Below are positions 59,602 through 64,000 of a DNA stretch of 64,000 nt, piece by piece. The stretch lies in contig CAMYJW010000011.1 in assembly GCA_947258815.1 (NCBI GenBank), positions 32,831 to 96,830 of the forward strand. Reading direction: 5' to 3'. The stretch comes from an uncultured Sphingomonadaceae bacterium. Its GTDB lineage: Bacteria; Pseudomonadota; Alphaproteobacteria; Sphingomonadales; Sphingomonadaceae. The position numbers were made by a program, and so were the translations under genes. The notes beneath the pieces are model-generated. The model was not told where the DNA came from, made no database searches, and saw only the letters and a list, made by a program, of their open reading frames with translations. Every line of letters starts with the position of its first letter. Position 1 is the stretch's first letter.

Positions 59602-60435
59602 ATGAGCTTTGTTGCAATGGTAACCGGCGCTACGCGCGGGCTTGGACGTGGCACCGCGCGCGGTCTGGCCAGCAAGGGCGCAACGGTTGCGTTCACCGGG
59701 CGCGACAAGGCCGCGCTGGACGATGTTGCCAGCGAAGTGGAAGCGGCGGGCGGTAAGGCGCTGCCGATCTTGTGCGATCACGGCGATGACGATGCGGTCA
59801 AAGCCGCGTTTGAAACATTGCAGCGCGAAACCGGTCAGCTCGATCTGCTGATCAACAACGCTGCGCATGTAAACGGGATGGAACTGATCGCGCCCGGCGG
59901 TTTCTGGGAGAAATCGCTCGATCTGGCCGATATGATAACCGTCGGTCTGCGATCAGCCTATGTCGCGTCTTATTATGCCGCGCCGATGATGGTGGAAGCA
60001 GGCCGCGGGCTGATCGCCTCGATCTCGTTCTATGGCGCGGTGGGCTATTTCCATGGCGCTGCCTATGGCGCGGCCAAGGCGGGGACGGACAAGATGGCAT
60101 TCGACATGCACGTCGATCTTGCGCCGCACGGAGTTTCGTCCGTCTCGTTCTGGCCCGGTTTCATTCTTACCGATGCCCTGCGCGCAATGCCGCCCGAAAT
60201 GATCCCGCCCGATCTGAAAGAGAAGCTGCCGTTCTTTGAAACGCCTGAGTTTACAGGGCTGGTGCTTCACGCACTGGCAACCGATCCCAAACTGGCGGAG
60301 CTTTCCGGTCAGGCGCTGATCGGCGCGGAACTGGGCCAGCGCTATGGCATTACCGATACCGACGGCAAGCAGCCGATCGATTATCGCGCCATCTTTGGCG
60401 GCCCGGCCACGTTCAACCGGGGCGAAGCGCAATGA
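59602..60435 (+). CDS. SDR family oxidoreductase, DHRS1-like
   Basis: 277 residues with GGGAG before the ATG. TGATRGLG cofactor loop; VAFTGRD (Arg, NADP likely). NNAAHVNG, Ser in SISFYGA and the YGAAK pair are present. After the catalytic helix it has SFWPGFILTDALRAMPPEM and a long C-terminal part (ELSGQALIGAELGQRYGITD) characteristic of the dehydrogenase/reductase-1-like branch of SDRs. Coupled by overlap (60432-60435) to the duplicated ferredoxin-fold protein. Substrate unknown. Confidence 0.92.
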   Translation: MSFVAMVTGATRGLGRGTARGLASKGATVAFTGRDKAALDDVASEVEAAGGKALPILCDHGDDDAVKAAFETLQRETGQLDLLINNAAHVNGMELIAPGGFWEKSLDLADMITVGLRSAYVASYYAAPMMVEAGRGLIASISFYGAVGYFHGAAYGAAKAGTDKMAFDMHVDLAPHGVSSVSFWPGFILTDALRAMPPEMIPPDLKEKLPFFETPEFTGLVLHALATDPKLAELSGQALIGAELGQRYGITDTDGKQPIDYRAIFGGPATFNRGEAQ

Positions 60436-61211
60436 TCGAGGCTGTTCTTGTCGTCCAGACCAAGGCTCATCCGGGCCGCGAAGACGATTTTGACGACTGG
60501 TACACCAACATCCATTTCCGCGATGCCTTGCGCTTTCGCGGTTCGGTTACGGCACAGCGGTTTGCCCTCAGCGCCGATCAGCCGATCGCCCTGCCCGCAC
60601 AGTATGACTGGCAGTGCCTGGCCTTCTATGACGTGTTCGATCCCGAACGCTTTTCGCGCGAGCACTGGGAAAACGCGCTGACCCCGCGCATGATGGTCAC
60701 CACCGCCATCGATGACAGCACTCTGGAAGATTATCACTATTATCCGCTGGCATTTCGCAACACCGATCCTGACACCGCGCATTCCGGCGGCGTGATCTTC
60801 GAACAGTTCAACGCGGCAGACGGCAAGGATACAGACCTGCGCGCATGGTATGGCGATGAATACCTGCCCGCCGCCGCCCGCAGGCCGGGTGTGCAAACAG
60901 CCGGGTTCCTGATGTTTCGCACATTCGGCCAGATGATCCCGACACAGCCGCAATATCGCTATGTCGGCATTTACAAGGTCAATTCCGCCGATGCCTGGAA
61001 AGGCTGGAAAGACGCGCCGGAGCTGTCAGCATCACCGCTGATCGATCAGACTTCGCTGCTGGTGACGCATTGGGACCGGCTGACCGAAAAATTCACCAAA
61101 GACGATGTCCAGCATCCCACGTCCCAGGGCCTTGCCGCCGAAGAACGCGCCCGCGCGCGGATGGGTGACGATGTGATGACCGGCGGCACCGAAAAGCTCG
61201 GCACCGCATAA
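60432..61211 (+). CDS. Hypothetical protein with two EthD-like (dimeric alpha/beta barrel) repeats
   Basis: 259 residues. The N-terminal half (VLVVQTKAHPGREDDFDDWY, then FRDALRFRGSVTAQRFALS) and the C-terminal half (GVIFEQFNAADG, LRAWYGDEYLPAAARRPGVQTAGFLMF) have the same pattern: strand, Asp-Trp-Tyr helix, and a xGVQ/xRGSV strand. This is an internal duplication of a ferredoxin-like EthD/DUF1330-type domain. A single-chain version of a dimeric barrel results. Such barrels include small oxygenases and decarboxylases without cofactor. No catalytic residue can be named. Function unknown; coupled to the SDR upstream. Confidence 0.78.
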   Translation: MIEAVLVVQTKAHPGREDDFDDWYTNIHFRDALRFRGSVTAQRFALSADQPIALPAQYDWQCLAFYDVFDPERFSREHWENALTPRMMVTTAIDDSTLEDYHYYPLAFRNTDPDTAHSGGVIFEQFNAADGKDTDLRAWYGDEYLPAAARRPGVQTAGFLMFRTFGQMIPTQPQYRYVGIYKVNSADAWKGWKDAPELSASPLIDQTSLLVTHWDRLTEKFTKDDVQHPTSQGLAAEERARARMGDDVMTGGTEKLGTA

Positions 61212-61230
61212 GCCGTTATCGAAGGGCTGC

Positions 61231-61278
61231 GTTTACCAGCGCCAGAGTTTACCAACGCCCGAATTTTACCAACGACGA
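61231..61278. repeat. Three 16-bp tandem units spanning the DUF1214-like gene end
   Basis: Units GTTTACCAGCGCCAGA, GTTTACCAACGCCCGA and ATTTTACCAACGACGA. The last contains the stop codon and final Trp-Arg codons of the minus-strand DUF1214-like gene (stop at 61266); the first two copies are in the 54-bp convergent gap. The gap holds no terminator hairpin. Confidence 0.75.
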
Positions 61279-62429
61279 CGCATCTGCACCGCACGGCGAC
61301 GCGCGCGCAAGGCAATCTCGCGCTCGGCCGCAGAGATTTCGGGCGTTTCATCGGGCAGATGATCGCGCAGTTCGCCCTGGCCAAGCAGTGTCAGTTTGGG
61401 TTCCGGGCCGCTGCTTGCCCCTGTCCAGCGCACCATGATCGATCCCTCACTGATCCCGCCCGGATCAAGCCAGTTGGGAACGCCGGGATCCTCCAGCGCG
61501 ATCACCGCGCGAAACCGGCCATCGCCATCAATCCGCGCCTGCCCGCCGTTAAGGCTGGACTGGTGGTTCATCCAGTCAATCGTGTTCCACATCATATCGT
61601 TGAGCTGAACGTTCCAGTATCGGAACTGATCGGGCAGATCGGTTTCAAGCAGCAACACTTTGCCCGGTTCCAGCCGGAACAACCCCTGATAATAATGCTG
61701 CCCTTCAACGCCGCCGCGCCCGGCCCAGTCATCGTGTTCAAAGCTGTTCCTCAGTCCCTTCTTGCGCTGGCTGGCAATGAAGCCCAGCGACATGCCTGCA
61801 AGGCGCTTTGGATAAGCCGCCAGCGCCGCCAGCCGCTCGGCAATTTCCGGCTCGCTCCAGCGATGGCCGCGATGGGCGGTGTCCAGACGTTCTATTGCAA
61901 TGCGCGCTTCGCGGTCCGTGCCCCAGTCATAGCTGGCCTGACGCACCGAAAGAGACAGCGCCGTGGGATCGAGCCGGTGCCAGTCTCCCTTCCAGTCAGC
62001 CGGGCGATCCGCGCTCATCAACAGTGAAAAACGCCCGTCCTCATCAAGCGTGAGCGTATCGAAATCAACCATGCCAAGCGACGGACCAAGCGGGTCCATC
62101 ACGCCCAGCCCGCCAGCCGTAATATCCATCAGCAGGAACAATCCCTCGCCGCGCTCTCCGCTCAGCAAATATTGCCCCGCTCCGTCGACCGATGCCGTTG
62201 CGTAAATGAAATCGGGGTTGGTCCCCACCAGATTGCAATGGGTGTTGACCGCAGGCACGAAATCGGGCCGGTCGCGATCGGCAAACGCGGTATACCAACC
62301 CGACGCCAGCGACATGAAAAACAACCGCTCCGCTTCTGCCACGGCTTGCGGATCGTCCGCGTCGGGCAGCATTTGCAGCAAATCCCACGCACCGCCCAGC
62401 CCGGCCAGCAGATCATCGCGGTGGCTCAC
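61266..62429 (-). CDS. DUF1214-like protein, sulfotransferase-linked
   Basis: 387 residues, no signal peptide. The N-terminus is helical (LLAGLGGAWDLLQML), the middle has strands with YLLSGERGEGLFLLMDITAGG, and the C-terminal part has LLLETDLPDQFRYWNVQLND, IALEDPGVPNWLDPGG and SIMVRWTG as in DUF1214 proteins. It ends in an Arg-rich tail (LRARRRAVQMRRRW). It is a paralogue of 3161 and, like it, sits next to a sulfotransferase, here with a direct ATGA overlap. Function unknown. Confidence 0.78.
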   Translation of the reverse strand: MSHRDDLLAGLGGAWDLLQMLPDADDPQAVAEAERLFFMSLASGWYTAFADRDRPDFVPAVNTHCNLVGTNPDFIYATASVDGAGQYLLSGERGEGLFLLMDITAGGLGVMDPLGPSLGMVDFDTLTLDEDGRFSLLMSADRPADWKGDWHRLDPTALSLSVRQASYDWGTDREARIAIERLDTAHRGHRWSEPEIAERLAALAAYPKRLAGMSLGFIASQRKKGLRNSFEHDDWAGRGGVEGQHYYQGLFRLEPGKVLLLETDLPDQFRYWNVQLNDMMWNTIDWMNHQSSLNGGQARIDGDGRFRAVIALEDPGVPNWLDPGGISEGSIMVRWTGASSGPEPKLTLLGQGELRDHLPDETPEISAAEREIALRARRRAVQMRRRW

Positions 62430-63565
62430 AGATACTCTCCATAAGCTTCTATGTAATCGGCATAGACATCCTCAACCATTTCGCGGGTGAGGCCATAGTC
62501 CGCCAGTTCATAGCGATGCTGCCCATGCTTGTCGGAAGGATGCTCGCGCCACCACCGGCCCACCGCCTCGCGCGATGTTTCGGTGGACGCAATATCGGCG
62601 TGATCATAAACCTGCCCGACAACGGCAACCGGATCGGCGATGAGATCTTTGAACCGCAGATCAAGCACCTTTGTCTGCGGATTGGCATTGCGCCACGCCA
62701 GCGCCGCACGCTGTCCATCGTGCCACAGATGCAGCAGTTCACGCCCCAGTTCGGCGCGGTCAATATTCTCGAAGGCAACGCAGCGTATCACTTCGATCAG
62801 GCGCGAGATTGACGCCATAACCGTCACCGGATCGCGGTGGGGCTGAACCAGCACCGCATCGGGATATGTCGCCAGCAGTTCGGGCAGATGGTGCGCGTGT
62901 TCCTGCACTTTGAGAACCCAGCGACTGCGTGGATTTTTCCACGCCAGATGCTGCAGCCACATCTTGTGCACGCCATAGCCAAACCGGGTATCGGCCTGCC
63001 GGTACCACGCATAATAATCGGGCAGGCGGAACAGCATCGTCGGGTTGATGCCCTGAAACGGGGTTTCCAGCATCATCCCGCATTCCTGCGGAATCCGTGC
63101 GCCGATCGGGTGCGCTTTCAACACATCGGCCCACGCGCCGGTGAAATTTTCCGCGACATAGGCATCAAAGCCGTCGGCGCGCGGGTCTGTATCGAATGTG
63201 GCGGCTTCGGGCGGCGGCGAAGGCGCAGCCACTTCCCATTGCAGCGGCGTGCGAATTTGCGGATCGGCGCCGATCAGCGCGTGCAGGATCGACGTGCCAC
63301 AACGCGGCAGCCCCAGAATAAACACCGGCCGGTCAATCACCACATCGGCAATGGCGGGATTGGCTGCCCGATCTGCCAAGATGGCTGAAAGCCGGGACAG
63401 GTTATCGCGAAACTGCGCCAGTGCGCGTTCAAGCCCGACTTCAGACAGCCCGGTCTCTTTTTCCAGCGCGGCCAGCGCGGCGGTGAGGCCCGGCGAAGTG
63501 CCTTGCGCGATATCGCCATCAAGGCCCGCTTCCTCAATCATCTGCATCGCCGTTGGAACAGCCAT
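62426..63565 (-). CDS. Sulfotransferase family protein (PF13469 type)
   Basis: 379 residues. PAPS loop GLPRCGTS at 85-92 after PVFILG, with Cys89 where the others have Thr or Ser. VLVQPHRDPVTVMASISRL is the 3'-phosphate-binding segment. A C-terminal EHPSDKHGQHRYELADYG block is shared with the family. It is the shortest of the three sulfotransferases here. Its stop overlaps the DUF1214-like ATG. The divergent SDR at 63701 shares a promoter region with a palindromic site (63631), 66 bp upstream of this start. Confidence 0.88.
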   Translation of the reverse strand: MAVPTAMQMIEEAGLDGDIAQGTSPGLTAALAALEKETGLSEVGLERALAQFRDNLSRLSAILADRAANPAIADVVIDRPVFILGLPRCGTSILHALIGADPQIRTPLQWEVAAPSPPPEAATFDTDPRADGFDAYVAENFTGAWADVLKAHPIGARIPQECGMMLETPFQGINPTMLFRLPDYYAWYRQADTRFGYGVHKMWLQHLAWKNPRSRWVLKVQEHAHHLPELLATYPDAVLVQPHRDPVTVMASISRLIEVIRCVAFENIDRAELGRELLHLWHDGQRAALAWRNANPQTKVLDLRFKDLIADPVAVVGQVYDHADIASTETSREAVGRWWREHPSDKHGQHRYELADYGLTREMVEDVYADYIEAYGEYL

Positions 63566-63630
63566 ATCGGTGCATCCTTGTTATTCTGATTATGTCGGGG
63601 CGAAGTATAGGCCTGTGTCAGCATAAAATT

Positions 63631-63646
63631 CCTGTCAGCCGGTAGG
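63631..63646. promoter_or_regulatory. Candidate operator, copy 9 of the palindrome
   Basis: CCTGTC AGCC GGTAGG, exact match to CCTRYC-N4-GRYAGG, followed by TCTGACA. It lies between the divergent sulfotransferase (start 63565) and SDR (start 63701), 66 and 55 bp from the start codons. Confidence 0.6.
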
Positions 63647-63700
63647 TCTGACAATCGCCGATCTGGCACAGGTAACAGGCAGGAAACCGGGAGAATCCTG

Positions 63701-64000
63701 ATGTCACTCGACAATCACATGAAACTTTATGCGCTTGATCGCCGCGTTGCGCTGGTCACAGGCGGCGCGCAAGGCATGGGCGCGGCGATCAGCCGCCTGC
63801 TGGCCGATGCCGGAGCACATGTCGTTATCGCCGATGTGCAGGCGCAAAAGGCGCAAGACGTAGCCGTATCCATTTGCGAAAGCGGGCTTTCGGCGCAGTC
63901 CATGCTGCTTGATGTGGCGGACGAAGCGTCGATCATCGCTGTGACCGAAGCGATAGAGCGCGAGCATGGCCGGCTTGATATTCTGATCAACAATGCTGGA
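63701..64000 (+). CDS. SDR family oxidoreductase, N-terminal part (cut by window edge)
   Basis: The first 100 codons are visible, open to the window end. GGGAG lies upstream of ATG 63701. TGGAQGMG is the cofactor loop; HVVIADVQ (Asp) favours NAD. LLDVADEAS gives the adenine-binding Asp, and the window ends at ILINNAG. Catalytic Ser, Tyr and Lys would lie beyond the edge. It is divergent from the sulfotransferase/DUF1214-like pair. Confidence 0.92.
   Translation, partial: MSLDNHMKLYALDRRVALVTGGAQGMGAAISRLLADAGAHVVIADVQAQKAQDVAVSICESGLSAQSMLLDVADEASIIAVTEAIEREHGRLDILINNAG

Noticed and set aside
1..64000. Mobile element, prophage or genomic-island borders
   Set aside because: No transposase, integrase, tRNA or flanking direct repeat was seen, and codon use looks even across the window. 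The 62-bp repeat alone is not enough.
1..64000. CRISPR array, tRNA, rRNA or riboswitch
   Set aside because: No regularly spaced repeat, cloverleaf or known aptamer core was recognised; gaps between genes are too short for most of these.

Overview
The window is a GC-rich, densely packed catabolic gene block with 67 protein genes (two cut by the window edges). I see no tRNA, rRNA, CRISPR array, transposase, integrase or phage gene. No stretch longer than about 210 bases lacks a gene. Base composition, tight ATGA start/stop overlaps and gene content (PF13469-type sulfotransferases, many SDRs, spinster-like MFS carriers, LEH/SnoaL-fold proteins, DUF1214-like proteins) suggest an alphaproteobacterium, most likely a sphingomonad (Novosphingobium/Sphingobium/Sphingopyxis type). 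That taxonomic call is an inference.

Layout. (A) 1-1437, minus: FAD oxidoreductase (partial) and MFS carrier. (B) 1644-2459, plus: a lone SDR, followed by a 62-bp tandem hairpin repeat. (C) 2632-10501, minus: a ten-gene run of SDRs, VOC proteins, a tyrosine-type phosphatase, a CMD protein, a sulfotransferase and a DUF1214-like protein. (D) 10639-13762, plus: sulfotransferase, [2Fe-2S] ferredoxin, LEH-like protein, LLM flavin/F420 enzyme. (E) 13816-15260, minus: exported hypothetical and TetR regulator. (F) 15337-18413, plus: a Rieske protein without a mononuclear iron site, an oxygenase subunit without a Rieske centre, and a second LLM enzyme. (G) 18497-22704, minus: SDR, sterol-desaturase-type hydroxylase, KstD-like flavoprotein, two SnoaL-like proteins. 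(H) 22830-26082, plus: MFS, phosphotransferase, SDR, then a strong terminator. (I-J) 26185-34043, minus: LLM; then BKACE, sulfatase, LLM, FbiC and CofE in transcription order. The last two are coenzyme F420 biosynthesis genes. (K) 34128-36797, minus: a large MalT-like LuxR regulator; 36998-51534, plus: 17 genes including two acyl-CoA dehydrogenases, acyl-CoA ligase, MaoC pair, extradiol dioxygenase, hydrolases, FAH-family protein and amidohydrolase. (L) 51538-54304, minus: the 2-oxopent-4-enoate hydratase, acylating acetaldehyde dehydrogenase and aldolase trio of meta-cleavage pathways, divergent from an IclR regulator. (M) 55238-63565: SnoaL-like proteins, AveC-like membrane protein, PQQ dehydrogenase, SDR, duplicated ferredoxin-fold protein, then a second DUF1214-like/sulfotransferase pair. 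The window ends inside another SDR.

How the genes may work together. The enzyme set fits stepwise breakdown of a polycyclic or alicyclic, possibly isoprenoid- or steroid-like compound: hydroxylation and alcohol oxidation (Rieske pair, desaturase-type hydroxylase, SDRs, PQQ enzyme), ring dehydrogenation (KstD-like), F420/flavin-dependent steps (four LLM enzymes with local F420 genes), CoA activation and beta-oxidation, extradiol ring cleavage, C-C hydrolysis, and release of pyruvate and acetyl-CoA. The substrate cannot be read from the sequence.

The two strongest unusual signals are: (1) adjacent oxygenase genes with complementary losses of the Rieske and mononuclear-iron sites; (2) a palindromic site, CCTRYC-N4-GRYAGG, seen nine times and always in or beside the promoter region of a transcription unit, which would tie the whole 64 kb into one regulon.
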